This document shows, in pieces, positions 17,807 to 26,070 of a stretch of DNA of 64,000 nt. Location of the stretch: contig CAZCSL010000002.1 in the NCBI GenBank assembly GCA_964501415.1, forward strand, positions 1 to 64,000, read 5' to 3'. The DNA comes from B1SED10-225 sp964501415. GTDB lineage: Bacteria; Bacillota_I; Bacilli_A; Izemoplasmatales; Izemoplasmataceae. A program made the position numbers and the translations under genes. A model generated the notes under the pieces. It saw nothing but the letters and a program-made list of their open reading frames with translations, ran no database searches and was not told the DNA's origin. Position 1 is the stretch's first letter; each line of letters starts with the position of its first letter.

Positions 17807-18391
17807 CTACTGGTTGTATGTTTCTAAGAATCTTAATACTTTATCCAAACATTTTTTGCGGTGGGATATTTGTTGTTTAACACTCAACCCTAAACTAGCA
17901 AGCGTTTCATTGTGGCCTACCGGTATGAACAATGGGTCATATCCAAACCCATCTAAACCTTCTAAGGCCGTATGAATATAGCCGTGCAGTGCCGCTTCAA
18001 AAACATGGTTTTTATTGGCTTCGTCAATAACGACCATGACGGTTTTGAACGTGGCACTTCGGTCTAAGACATCACTCATGTCTTTAAGTAGTTTTTCATT
18101 GTTGGCCTGATCGGTTCCTAATGCTGAATACCTTGAAGAATAGACGCCTGGTCGGTTGTTTAACGCATCAACTTCTAAACCAGAATCATCCGCCAACACC
18201 ATGAAATTGGTTACTGATCGTAAGGCCTTAGCCTTGATAAGGGCATTTTCCTTAAACGTTCTGCCGGTTTCTTCAATCGGTTTGACGTCAAAATCATCCA
18301 GGGTAAAAACATCATACCCCAGTAAGGTCAAACGTGGTTTGATTTCCTCTATCTTCCCTTGATTGTGAGTCGCAAGGGCAATCTTTTTCAT
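17807..18391 (-). CDS. rdgB: XTP/dITP diphosphatase (Ham1/RdgB)
   Basis: 194 residues: LATHNQGKIEEI at the N-terminus, DDSGLEVDALNNRPGVYSSR as the catalytic loop and GFGYDPLFIP. It removes non-canonical purine nucleotides such as dITP and XTP from the pool. The ATG at 18391 follows an AGGTGGTG ribosome site. It lies 18 bases upstream of the B12-binding gene and heads the operon that ends at 14798. Confidence 0.93.
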   Translation of the reverse strand: MKKIALATHNQGKIEEIKPRLTLLGYDVFTLDDFDVKPIEETGRTFKENALIKAKALRSVTNFMVLADDSGLEVDALNNRPGVYSSRYSALGTDQANNEKLLKDMSDVLDRSATFKTVMVVIDEANKNHVFEAALHGYIHTALEGLDGFGYDPLFIPVGHNETLASLGLSVKQQISHRKKCLDKVLRFLETYNQ

Positions 18392-18408
18392 GAGCACCAC
18401 CTATTTAA

Positions 18409-18432
18409 AAAGCCTACCTTAACGTAGGCTTA
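18409..18432 (-). terminator. Terminator of the ktrA-type gene
   Basis: On the minus strand AAGCCTAC pairs with GTAGGCTT followed by TTT; it overlaps the stop codon of the TrkA-N protein gene and separates it from rdgB. Confidence 0.7.
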
Positions 18433-19089
18433 TTTTTCTACCCAAGCAGTAAACGTATCCAAATCGGTATTTTTACCTACCAACAATAACTGATCACCAG
18501 GTTCAAAGGTATCATCAGGTCTGGGTATAATCACGTCATCACCGCGTTTAATCGCACATAGATTGACATGAAAACGATTCCTAAAATCAAGATTTGCAAC
18601 GGTAGAATCAACGACTTTATCGGTAGCCTTAGTCACCACAAAACTATGATTATCACTTAAATCATAAAACTCAAGTAGTGAGTCACTTAAAATTCTGTGC
18701 GCCAAACGCGTCCCTGTGATGCGTTCTGGTTGAATGGTTTCATCGGCACCTAAACGGCGAACCACTTTTTCATGATAATGGTTTTGAACTTTTACGGTGA
18801 CCTTATTAACGCCGAGTTCTTTTAAAATGAGCGTCGTTAAAATGCTGTCTTCAATGTCTTTGCCAATCGCAACGATCACATGGTCAATGCTTTGAATGCC
18901 CACTTCTTTAAGCGCACTTTCATCCGAGGTATTTAATACCACGGCATGGGTTGCGGTTTTTGCAACTTTACTAATTCTTTCTTGATCGCGGTCAATGACT
19001 AGCACTTCATGATTGCTTTTAATCAGTTCGTCAACCACAGCTAAACCAAATCGTCCTAATCCGATTACTGCAAATGTTTTTTTGGCCAT
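18430..19089 (-). CDS. ktrA: K+ uptake regulatory subunit, KtrA/TrkA type
   Basis: 219 residues: an RCK_N Rossmann domain (FAVIGLGRFGLAVVDEL, then VIDRD) and an RCK_C domain at the C-terminus ending with GDQLLLVGKNTDLDTF. These peripheral subunits gate KtrB-type K+ channels in response to adenine nucleotides and c-di-AMP. The channel subunit is not in this window. The ATG at 19089 follows AAGGATGG. Confidence 0.9.
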   Translation of the reverse strand: MAKKTFAVIGLGRFGLAVVDELIKSNHEVLVIDRDQERISKVAKTATHAVVLNTSDESALKEVGIQSIDHVIVAIGKDIEDSILTTLILKELGVNKVTVKVQNHYHEKVVRRLGADETIQPERITGTRLAHRILSDSLLEFYDLSDNHSFVVTKATDKVVDSTVANLDFRNRFHVNLCAIKRGDDVIIPRPDDTFEPGDQLLLVGKNTDLDTFTAWVEK

Positions 19090-19123
19090 AAAAACCATCC
19101 TTAAATGTGTCTTTCTTGGCTAT

Positions 19124-19151
19124 ATATTACCACAAACTACGTTCTTGTCAA
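19124..19151 (-). promoter_or_regulatory. Promoter of ktrA-type gene
   Basis: Minus strand TTGACA, 16-base spacer ending in TGG, TAATAT; perfect -35 and extended -10, about 35 bases before the start codon. Confidence 0.65.
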
Positions 19152-19177
19152 TTTAATATAATCCAAGATACATAATG

Positions 19178-19186
19178 TGCTATAAT
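19178..19186 (+). promoter_or_regulatory. Extended -10 promoter of CPBP gene
   Basis: TGC followed by a perfect TATAAT (19181-19186), 20 bases before the ATG at 19206. The -35 region is weak, as usual for extended -10 promoters. Confidence 0.55.
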
Positions 19187-19205
19187 GTAAAAAGAGGTGA
19201 ACAAG

Positions 19206-19934
19206 ATGAAAAAAACGACGGTCTCTTTAAATACACATATTGTAGTAGCCTATATCATTGCAAATATCATATTATTTGCTTCTCAATTGTTATTATTCTT
19301 AATCGTACCAGATATGATGGAGAATTTAGCTTTTCTAGGATTCATCAACTTAATTTGGGGTGGATTTTTTACGATTTGGCTCATCTATCATGCCCGAATT
19401 TATCTATGCATAAATCAATGGTCCTACATTAAAAGCAACCCCCCAAGAGCCATAATCTATACCGTATTAGGCTTTATTGCTTTAGTGGTTATTGCGCTTG
19501 GTAGCAACTTAATCTTGATTCATCTATTTGGTTTAGAGATTGACCCGCAAAACCAACAACATATCATCGACATCATACGAAGTGGCCCCTTAGGGTTTAT
19601 CAGCATGATTACTTATGCGATTATATTGGCCCCTATCATCGAAGAACTGGTGTTTAGAAAAGGGGTTTTTGAACTGATATATAAACGGTTTGGTGTTATA
19701 GCGGCGATTTTAGGTAATAGTGTGCTTTTTGGTTTAATTCATGTTATGTTTGAGTTTATGGATACACAGACCACCACCCAATATATCAACATCGTGCCTT
19801 ATATCATTCCAGGCATAGTGCTATCTATTATATATTATCGTTCCGGTAAACTAATCATAATCCCTATCGTCATTCACATGCTTTATAATGCGATGGGCAT
19901 TTTTGCGATTATTGTCGAAAGTTTTATACTATAA
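19206..19934 (+). CDS. CPBP family intramembrane protease
   Basis: 242 residues, multi-spanning (about 6-8 helices). The family motifs are present: EELVFRKGVFE (Glu-Glu-x3-Arg), FGLIHVMF with the catalytic His, and HMLYNAMG. CPBP proteins are Rce1-like glutamyl proteases implicated in bacteriocin immunity, prenyl-protein processing or envelope signalling. The start follows GAGGTG at a good distance. Its 3' end overlaps the convergent ankyrin gene by 6 bases, and no target gene is obvious. Confidence 0.88.
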   Translation: MKKTTVSLNTHIVVAYIIANIILFASQLLLFLIVPDMMENLAFLGFINLIWGGFFTIWLIYHARIYLCINQWSYIKSNPPRAIIYTVLGFIALVVIALGSNLILIHLFGLEIDPQNQQHIIDIIRSGPLGFISMITYAIILAPIIEELVFRKGVFELIYKRFGVIAAILGNSVLFGLIHVMFEFMDTQTTTQYINIVPYIIPGIVLSIIYYRSGKLIIIPIVIHMLYNAMGIFAIIVESFIL

Positions 19935-21044
19935 TAGCTCATTAACTTTTTTGGTGTTATCTAAGATGCTTAGACTCACTTCGTCTAAAGCATCTTTTTT
20001 CATGCCTGTTAATTTGAAAAAAGATACGTTATCAAACAAGATGGCATAAAAAGGCGCTGACAGGCCAAAAGCATCGATATCGTTATAATCATCGGTATGT
20101 TTTAAAGCAAGCTTTAATAACAGCTCATCTTGCGTCATCAAAATGTAAAACAGTGGTTTATTTCCAAAAATGTCTTTATCATCTATTTGATAGCTCATTC
20201 TTAGAAGCGCTTCTGCCTCATCCAGTTTATTCAGCCTCAGCGCTCTATGAAGCGGTTGTTTTTTTAAGGAAGCTAAGGTTTTTGTTTTCGTGTCATAACG
20301 TTCGAACAAGGTGATGATTTCACCATAATCGTGGGCATAATCTTCAGCGGTCAAGTTAAACTGATCACGTAGATACCCCAAAAGCCCATACTTTAAGTAA
20401 TGATCGACCATCAATTCATCGCCACGCTTGGCAGCTAAATGCAAGGGACTTTGGCGGTAGATATTATGCAAATAAGGCGTAACTTTCAATTCATATAAAT
20501 AACTTTGCATCGTTTGAAGACCATAGCGCGCAACTTGGTGATGGAGATTTTCGTGATGGTCGTTTAGCGTATGGGGAGAATTACCCAGTTCGATGGCTCG
20601 TTTGAGAATTTTTACTTTTTTGCTGCGTACGGCATAAAAGCCCAGATGTTGATTGAGTTTATCTTTTAACGTTGTATGGGCCCCAAAATCCACCAATAAA
20701 TCAACAATCTCTAATGGCCCTTTGGCAGCGGCTACCATTAAAGGCGATTTCCCCTTATCATCAAGAGGATTGATTTCTGCGCCTGCCTCAATCAGGCTGG
20801 TAATTATTTTAGCATCTCCGATCAAGGCCGCAACATGCAGGGGGGTTTTGCCCCGGTTATCCTTATGATCTTTATTGCATCCCTTTGACAATAAAAAATT
20901 GACGATATCATTATCCCGTTGGCGAATCGCATAAAATAAGAGATTTTGATGGTTATCATCGATACTACTTAGATCCAGTTTAGATATTTGATCTAAGCTC
21001 TTAGAAGCCAGTGCTTCAAGCATTTTATCCGTTATCTTCTTCAC
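19929..21044 (-). CDS. Ankyrin repeat protein
   Basis: 371 residues built mostly of ankyrin repeats. Clear units include DNRGKTPLHVAALIGDAKII, DDKGKSPLMVAAAKGPLEIV and RQSPLHLAAKRGDELMVDHY, with degenerate repeats between and after; about nine units in all. There is no signal peptide or membrane helix, so it is probably a cytoplasmic protein-binding scaffold. Nothing marks it as an effector. It follows hup on the same strand after a strong terminator. Confidence 0.85.
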   Translation of the reverse strand: MKKITDKMLEALASKSLDQISKLDLSSIDDNHQNLLFYAIRQRDNDIVNFLLSKGCNKDHKDNRGKTPLHVAALIGDAKIITSLIEAGAEINPLDDKGKSPLMVAAAKGPLEIVDLLVDFGAHTTLKDKLNQHLGFYAVRSKKVKILKRAIELGNSPHTLNDHHENLHHQVARYGLQTMQSYLYELKVTPYLHNIYRQSPLHLAAKRGDELMVDHYLKYGLLGYLRDQFNLTAEDYAHDYGEIITLFERYDTKTKTLASLKKQPLHRALRLNKLDEAEALLRMSYQIDDKDIFGNKPLFYILMTQDELLLKLALKHTDDYNDIDAFGLSAPFYAILFDNVSFFKLTGMKKDALDEVSLSILDNTKKVNELL

Positions 21045-21081
21045 ATTACATCACCCTTAAGTAAAGCGTATCACAAGACAA

Positions 21082-21115
21082 AAAAAAATACCATAACGAA
21101 GATGGTATTTTTTTA
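21082..21115 (-). terminator. Terminator of hup
   Basis: AAAAATACCAT and ATGGTATTTTT form an 11-base stem with a 7-base loop and flanking A and T runs; it lies just after the HU stop. Confidence 0.8.
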
Positions 21116-21127
21116 TATTATGAAAAA

Positions 21128-21400
21128 CTATCTGACTGCGTCCTTAAGAACTTTTCCTGCTTTGAATGCGGGGGATTTCTGAGCATCGATACGGATTGGC
21201 TCACCAGTTCTTGGGTTGTGACCAACGCGAGGTTTACGCTCTCTGACTTCAAACGTTCCAAAACCTGTAAGTACAACTTTGTCGCCACCAACCAATGATT
21301 CTTGAATAGCACCTAATGTTGCATTTAATGCAGCTTCTGCATCTTTTTTAGTAAGACCTGAGGCGTCTGAAATTTTTGCTACTAATTCTGTTTTGTTCAT
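21128..21400 (-). CDS. hup: DNA-binding protein HU
   Basis: 90 residues, exact family length. MNKTELVAKISDASGLTKKDAE at the N-terminus and the DNA-arm signature GFGTFEVRERKPRVGHNPRTG are present. It is the main nucleoid architectural protein and bends DNA. It has its own promoter and terminator, and its position next to gpsA and der matches the Bacillus hbs region. Confidence 0.96.
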   Translation of the reverse strand: MNKTELVAKISDASGLTKKDAEAALNATLGAIQESLVGGDKVVLTGFGTFEVRERKPRVGHNPRTGEPIRIDAQKSPAFKAGKVLKDAVR

Positions 21401-21443
21401 ATAATGAAATTCCCTCCTTATTAATTTATTTTAGCTTAGGCTC

Positions 21444-21472
21444 ATTATAGCAAGTAAAATAGGGGTTTGCAA
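21444..21472 (-). promoter_or_regulatory. hup promoter, with its -35 in the loop of an inverted repeat
   Basis: Minus strand TTGCAA, 17-base spacer ending in TGC, TATAAT. The spacer contains one arm of the 10-base inverted repeat described at 21457-21488. Confidence 0.65.
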
Positions 21473-21488
21473 GGCTTTACCCCTATTT
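21457..21488. repeat. 10-base perfect inverted repeat between gpsA and hup
   Basis: AAATAGGGGT (21457-21466) and ACCCCTATTT (21479-21488), 12-base loop. It could be the gpsA terminator, although the T-run is short, or an operator, because the hup -35 occupies the loop. Confidence 0.6.
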
Positions 21489-21511
21489 AAAGCAAAAAAG
21501 CCCGTTTTTTT

Positions 21512-22519
21512 TTAGTTTTTTGGCATATCTTCAACTTTTGTATCTCTTGATAACAGTCGAGCCACTACTTTTTGCGGTTCTATGCGGTTGAACACAACAT
21601 CATAAATCGCGGCGATAATCGGCGTTTCCATATTGGCATCGCTAGCCAAACCATAAGCGGCCTCGGCTGTGCGAATGCCTTCTACAACCATCGTCATAGA
21701 ATCAAGCGTTTCAGCCAAATTCTTACCCTTACCAATCTTATAGCCCGCTTGAAAGTTTCTAGAGTGCGGTGAGGTGCATGTGACGATCAAATCTCCCACA
21801 CCAGAAAGACCGTAAAGCGTTTCTGTATTGGCCCCAAAATAATGATAAATCTTAGCCATTTCAACGAGCGCTCTAGACATAAAGGCCGCCAAAGCATTAT
21901 CGCCCAGGCCTTGGCCGCGGATAATCCCTGCTGCAAGGGCAAAGATATTTTTCAAAGACCCGCCTAATTCAACCCCTTTGATGTCGGTAGAAGAATAAAC
22001 TCTGAAATATTGGGCATTATGAAACAACTTTTGTGCGAAGATGGCCGCTTCACTATGCTCAGAAGCCGCCGTGATGGCCGTGGCCATCCGTTGAATGACT
22101 TCTTCCGCGTGTGAGGGGCCTGAAATCGTAATAACATCATTAAGATAAGCCTTGGGAACCATCTCGGTAATAATCTCACTAATACGCATAAACGTTGAGG
22201 GTTCAATGCCTTTAGCCGCATTAATAAAGGTTTTAGGTTTATCTAAATGTTTAATCACATCTTTTAAAGCAGCCCTCAATACTTTAGTAGGTACCACAAA
22301 TAATAAGATATCCGCATGATTAAGGGCTTCTTTAATATGGTTTGTTGCGGTGATGGTTTTATCAATTGGGGCATTTAACTGCATACAAAGATGCTTTTCA
22401 TTAATCGTGTTTACGATTTTCTCATTGATATCATAAACCATGACATTGTGTTGATTATCGCTTAAAAGATTGGATAGGGCCAATCCCCATGAGCCACCAC
22501 CAATGACGCTAACATTCAT
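21512..22519 (-). CDS. gpsA: Glycerol-3-phosphate dehydrogenase [NAD(P)+]
   Basis: 335 residues. An N-terminal Rossmann fold (VIGGGSWGLALSNLL), then AAKGIEPST, SGPSHAEEV and the C-terminal catalytic region with ELGGSLKNIFALAAGI and GLSGVGDLIVTC. It reduces dihydroxyacetone phosphate to sn-glycerol-3-phosphate, the backbone for phospholipids (pgsA also lies in this window). It follows der by one base. Confidence 0.95.
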   Translation of the reverse strand: MNVSVIGGGSWGLALSNLLSDNQHNVMVYDINEKIVNTINEKHLCMQLNAPIDKTITATNHIKEALNHADILLFVVPTKVLRAALKDVIKHLDKPKTFINAAKGIEPSTFMRISEIITEMVPKAYLNDVITISGPSHAEEVIQRMATAITAASEHSEAAIFAQKLFHNAQYFRVYSSTDIKGVELGGSLKNIFALAAGIIRGQGLGDNALAAFMSRALVEMAKIYHYFGANTETLYGLSGVGDLIVTCTSPHSRNFQAGYKIGKGKNLAETLDSMTMVVEGIRTAEAAYGLASDANMETPIIAAIYDVVFNRIEPQKVVARLLSRDTKVEDMPKN

Positions 22520-22520
22520 A

Positions 22521-23828
22521 TTAATCACGCTTTCGTAAAATTAGTTTTATCGGCGTTCCTTGAAAGCCAAACGCTTCTCTAAGTTTATTTTTTAAGTACC
22601 GCTCATAGCTAAAATGCATCCACGAAGTATCGTTTACAAACAAGACAAACGTGGGTGGTTTCGTGTTAACTTGGGTTGCATAATACCCTTTGATAATTCC
22701 ACCATTATGCCGTTTTGGTGGATTCATTTGGAAGGCATCTGAGATGACATCGTTCAACACCGGGGTGTTGACACGTTTTGTATACTCTTTGTAGACTTGT
22801 TGGATAGTAGGAAACAGCGTGTTAACACGCGCTTTGGTCAACGCTGAGAGGAAAATGATGGGTGCATAATTCAGAAATTGGAAATGATCACGCATATCTT
22901 CTTCCCAACGATTCATCGTGCGATGATCTTTATCCAAGGTATCCCATTTATTGATGACCAAAATGGAGGCTTTGCCTGAATCATGGGCATAACCAGCAAT
23001 TTTTTTGTCTTGTTCTAAAATGCCGCGTTCGGCATCGATAATAATCAGTGAAATATCACTTCGCTCAATAGCCGATAACGCTCTTAAGACGCTATATTTT
23101 TCTGCGGCTTCATAGACTTTTCCGCGTTTTCTTAAGCCCGCGGTATCAATAACGACATATTCTTGGTCGTCTTTAGTAAATATCGAGTCGATCGCATCAC
23201 GCGTTGTGCCTTCAATTTCACTGACGATAACACGGTTTTCACCGATCAATGTATTCATTAAAGTGCTTTTGCCGACGTTAGGCCGGCCGATAAGACATAG
23301 TTTAATCGTGTCAGCTTCATAAGGTTCTGTTTTAGCTTCCGGTAAAAGGTTGACGACTTCATCAAGCAAATCACCAATCCCAATGCCATGATGGGCACTT
23401 ACGGCAATGGGGTCACCAAGACCCAAAGCGTAAAACTCATAAAGCGTATCTTTCATATTGACATCATCGACTTTATTGACGGCTACCAACACATTTTTGT
23501 TAGCCTTATAAAGCATTCTTGCAATCAAGGAGTCTTCTTCGGTGATGCCGGCTTTGACATCCACCAAAAAAACGATCAGATCCGCCTCTTCTATGGCGAT
23601 TTCCGTTTGGGCTTTAATATCATGAACAAAAGGGGCATCATCAAAATCGATGCCACCTGTATCAATCATATTAAAACGTCTGCCCAACCATTCGCCTTGT
23701 GCATAAATACGATCCCTCGTCAGCCCAGGCGTTTGATCGGTAATCGCTATGCGCTCACCAACAATGCGGTTAAATAATGATGACTTACCTACATTGGGGC
23801 GGCCAACAATCGCCACTACTGGGATCAT
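22521..23828 (-). CDS. der: Ribosome biogenesis GTPase Der (EngA)
   Basis: 435 residues with two tandem GTPase domains: GRPNVGKSSLFNR, DTGG and NKVD in the first; GRPNVGKSTLMN, DTAGLRKRGKV and NKWD in the second. A C-terminal KH-like domain follows. It is essential for 50S subunit assembly. The ATG at 23828 is preferred over an upstream TTG because of spacing from AAGG. It lies 12 bases after the rpsA stop. Confidence 0.96.
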   Translation of the reverse strand: MIPVVAIVGRPNVGKSSLFNRIVGERIAITDQTPGLTRDRIYAQGEWLGRRFNMIDTGGIDFDDAPFVHDIKAQTEIAIEEADLIVFLVDVKAGITEEDSLIARMLYKANKNVLVAVNKVDDVNMKDTLYEFYALGLGDPIAVSAHHGIGIGDLLDEVVNLLPEAKTEPYEADTIKLCLIGRPNVGKSTLMNTLIGENRVIVSEIEGTTRDAIDSIFTKDDQEYVVIDTAGLRKRGKVYEAAEKYSVLRALSAIERSDISLIIIDAERGILEQDKKIAGYAHDSGKASILVINKWDTLDKDHRTMNRWEEDMRDHFQFLNYAPIIFLSALTKARVNTLFPTIQQVYKEYTKRVNTPVLNDVISDAFQMNPPKRHNGGIIKGYYATQVNTKPPTFVLFVNDTSWMHFSYERYLKNKLREAFGFQGTPIKLILRKRD

Positions 23829-23840
23829 GTTTATCAACCT

Positions 23841-25211
23841 TTATTTTTTCATATTTTTAAACTTGTCTGCAAATAACTCACCAAGGGTTTGTGATTGTTC
23901 TTCTTTGTTTTCGCTGCGTAAATGTTTCTTGAACTCATCGCGTTCTTTTTTCTCATCGTGCGCTTTTTTAGAAATTACCATCTGCCAACGACGACGGTCA
24001 AACTTAAGTACGATGGCATTAATAACATCGCCTTCGTTCAAGACATCGCCCACGCTATCGATGCGCTCTTCACTAACCTCACCGATAGGTAAGAAGGCAT
24101 AAACGCCATGGACTTCAACTAAAGCACCGCGGCTTTGGATTTCTTTAACCTCACCACTTACTACCTCACCAACGCTAACTTTTACATCTTCCCACGGATT
24201 GTATTCAAGATGTTTTTTGGAAAGCTGCATACGTTTTTTATCGCTATCAATGGACAAGATTTGAACATCAATCTCATCGCCTACATTGACATTGCCTGCT
24301 AGATTAAAGCGTGGATCCCAAGAATAATCATTCTTGTTGATGATACCTGCGACATCATCGGCTACTTCTACCAATATGCCAAACTGCATCTTCTTAACCA
24401 CTTTACCCTTGAGTTGATCACCGGATTTATATTTCTTAGCGAAAGCTTCCCAAGGCGTTTCTTGCAAGGCTTTAAGAGATAAAGAAATACGTTTGTTCTT
24501 TACCTCTAGGATTTTTACATTAATCGTTTGACCTACTTCTAAAACATCTTTAGGGTGTTTTACTTTGTGATGTGAAAGTTCGCTGATATGAAGCAATCCT
24601 TCAACTTCCCCTAAATTGACAAAGGCACCGTAATCTTTGATGGTAGAGACTTTACCTTCAATCGTGTCACCTTTTTTGAGGTTCTTTAAGGCTTCAGCCT
24701 TTTTAATCTTTTGTTCATCGATTTCGACTGCTTTATGCGAAACCACTAATTTTCTACGCGAGATTTCAATTAATTTTACTTTTAATACTTGATCGACATA
24801 TTTTGACAGATCATCTGTGTAAGCAAGAGAAACTTCACGTGCAGGCATAAACATATCGAGCCCAAAAGCACGGACAATCAACCCACCTTTATTGCGCTCC
24901 TTAACACGAGCTTCAAAGGTTTCTTCATTTTGAAATTTGTTTTGTAAATCCTCAAAAATCTCTTGCTTTTCCAAATCGATTCTCGATAGTAACAATACGC
25001 CCGTCTCATCGTCTTTTTTCTTGACGATAGCTTCTATTTTATCGCCTTCTTTGTATAACTCTTTGGCGCTCCCTACATCTTTGGTGGTGAGGTTATCCAA
25101 ATAGATGGTCCCTTCTGTAGAATATCCAACATCGACAATTACCTCATTGTCTTTTACTTGATAGATAGTCCCCTCTACTTTGTTGCCTTCTTGGATGTTT
25201 TTAAAACTCAT
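23841..25211 (-). CDS. rpsA: 30S ribosomal protein S1 homologue with five S1 domains
   Basis: 456 residues. Five S1 RNA-binding domains can be outlined: about 6-78, 92-162, 176-255, 261-343 and 348-425, the third being the best conserved (IEGKVSTIKDYGAFVNLGE). Bacillus YpfD has four and E. coli S1 has six, so the count is intermediate. The charged tail is typical. The start overlaps the cmk stop by 11 bases, the conserved cmk-rpsA arrangement. Confidence 0.9.
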   Translation of the reverse strand: MSFKNIQEGNKVEGTIYQVKDNEVIVDVGYSTEGTIYLDNLTTKDVGSAKELYKEGDKIEAIVKKKDDETGVLLLSRIDLEKQEIFEDLQNKFQNEETFEARVKERNKGGLIVRAFGLDMFMPAREVSLAYTDDLSKYVDQVLKVKLIEISRRKLVVSHKAVEIDEQKIKKAEALKNLKKGDTIEGKVSTIKDYGAFVNLGEVEGLLHISELSHHKVKHPKDVLEVGQTINVKILEVKNKRISLSLKALQETPWEAFAKKYKSGDQLKGKVVKKMQFGILVEVADDVAGIINKNDYSWDPRFNLAGNVNVGDEIDVQILSIDSDKKRMQLSKKHLEYNPWEDVKVSVGEVVSGEVKEIQSRGALVEVHGVYAFLPIGEVSEERIDSVGDVLNEGDVINAIVLKFDRRRWQMVISKKAHDEKKERDEFKKHLRSENKEEQSQTLGELFADKFKNMKK

Positions 25212-25866
25212 GATTATCTTCCTCTCTTACTTTTGCTTCTATAGTTTTTACCACATCATCTATCTCCATAGCGGATGTGTCTATGATAATGGCATCTTTA
25301 GCTGGTTTTAACGGACTGTGGATACGGTTGGAATCGTAGGCATCTCGAGCCATAATTTCGTTTCTCAAATCCTCAAGTGGAATATGAATATTGTTGTTGG
25401 CGTTTTCCAAAAACCGTCGTTTTGCCCGCGTTGCAACATCTGCTGTTAAAAAAAATTTGTAAGTAGCCTTCGGTAGAACATTGTATCCAATATCGCGACC
25501 GTCCATCACAACGTCTAGGTTTGCCGCTAAGTCTTGTTGGTATTTAACCAAGGTGCACCGTACCCGTTGGTGCGAACTGACAAGCGAAACATTGTTGGAT
25601 ACCTCTCTAGAACGGATGTCTTTTGACACATCTTTAGTATCCATAAATAAGACGCCGTCTTTATAATCAAAGGTCGTTTGATCAAGAAAGTCAAAGGCGT
25701 CTTCATCATTTAGCTCTACATTCAGTCGCATCGCTTTAAGAGTGATTGCACGATACATCGCGCCAGTGTCTATATGCGTATATTCAAATAAGTCTGCCAG
25801 TCGCTTGGCAATGGTACTTTTGCCTGCACCAGCTGGACCGTCAATCGCAATTTGCACCGTAGACAT
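25201..25866 (-). CDS. cmk: Cytidylate kinase
   Basis: 221 residues. P-loop GPAGAGKST, HIDTGAMYRAITLKA, the CMP-specific insert, VMDGRDIGYNVLP and the lid region ATRAKRRF. It phosphorylates CMP and dCMP. It is the first gene of the cmk-rpsA-der-gpsA run and is divergent from the pyrophosphatase gene. Confidence 0.95.
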   Translation of the reverse strand: MSTVQIAIDGPAGAGKSTIAKRLADLFEYTHIDTGAMYRAITLKAMRLNVELNDEDAFDFLDQTTFDYKDGVLFMDTKDVSKDIRSREVSNNVSLVSSHQRVRCTLVKYQQDLAANLDVVMDGRDIGYNVLPKATYKFFLTADVATRAKRRFLENANNNIHIPLEDLRNEIMARDAYDSNRIHSPLKPAKDAIIIDTSAMEIDDVVKTIEAKVREEDNHEF

Positions 25867-25992
25867 TCAATCACCCCACTAAAAATCATAAACATTATAA
25901 CACAAACTGAAGATTTTCAATAATACTATTTTATGTTATTTGGTGTCTAATTTCAAAGTTATTTATTGATTATAACATCAACCACTTTATGC

Positions 25993-26021
25993 TTGATAAT
26001 GAAAGCGCTTTTTGTTATACT
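25993..26021 (+). promoter_or_regulatory. Promoter of the membrane pyrophosphatase gene
   Basis: TTGATA, exact 17-base spacer, TATACT, about 50 bases before the ATG at 26071. The spacer carries the cre-like site listed separately. Confidence 0.75.
26000..26013 (+). promoter_or_regulatory. Cre-like (CcpA) site in the pyrophosphatase promoter
   Basis: TGAAAGCGCTTTTT matches TGWAANCGNTNWCA at 12 of 14 positions (the last two differ) and lies between -35 and -10, where binding would block initiation. CcpA itself is not in this window. Confidence 0.4.
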
Positions 26022-26070
26022 TTTCACAAATGTATCAATATATATAAGAAAACATCAAGGAGGATTCCTA

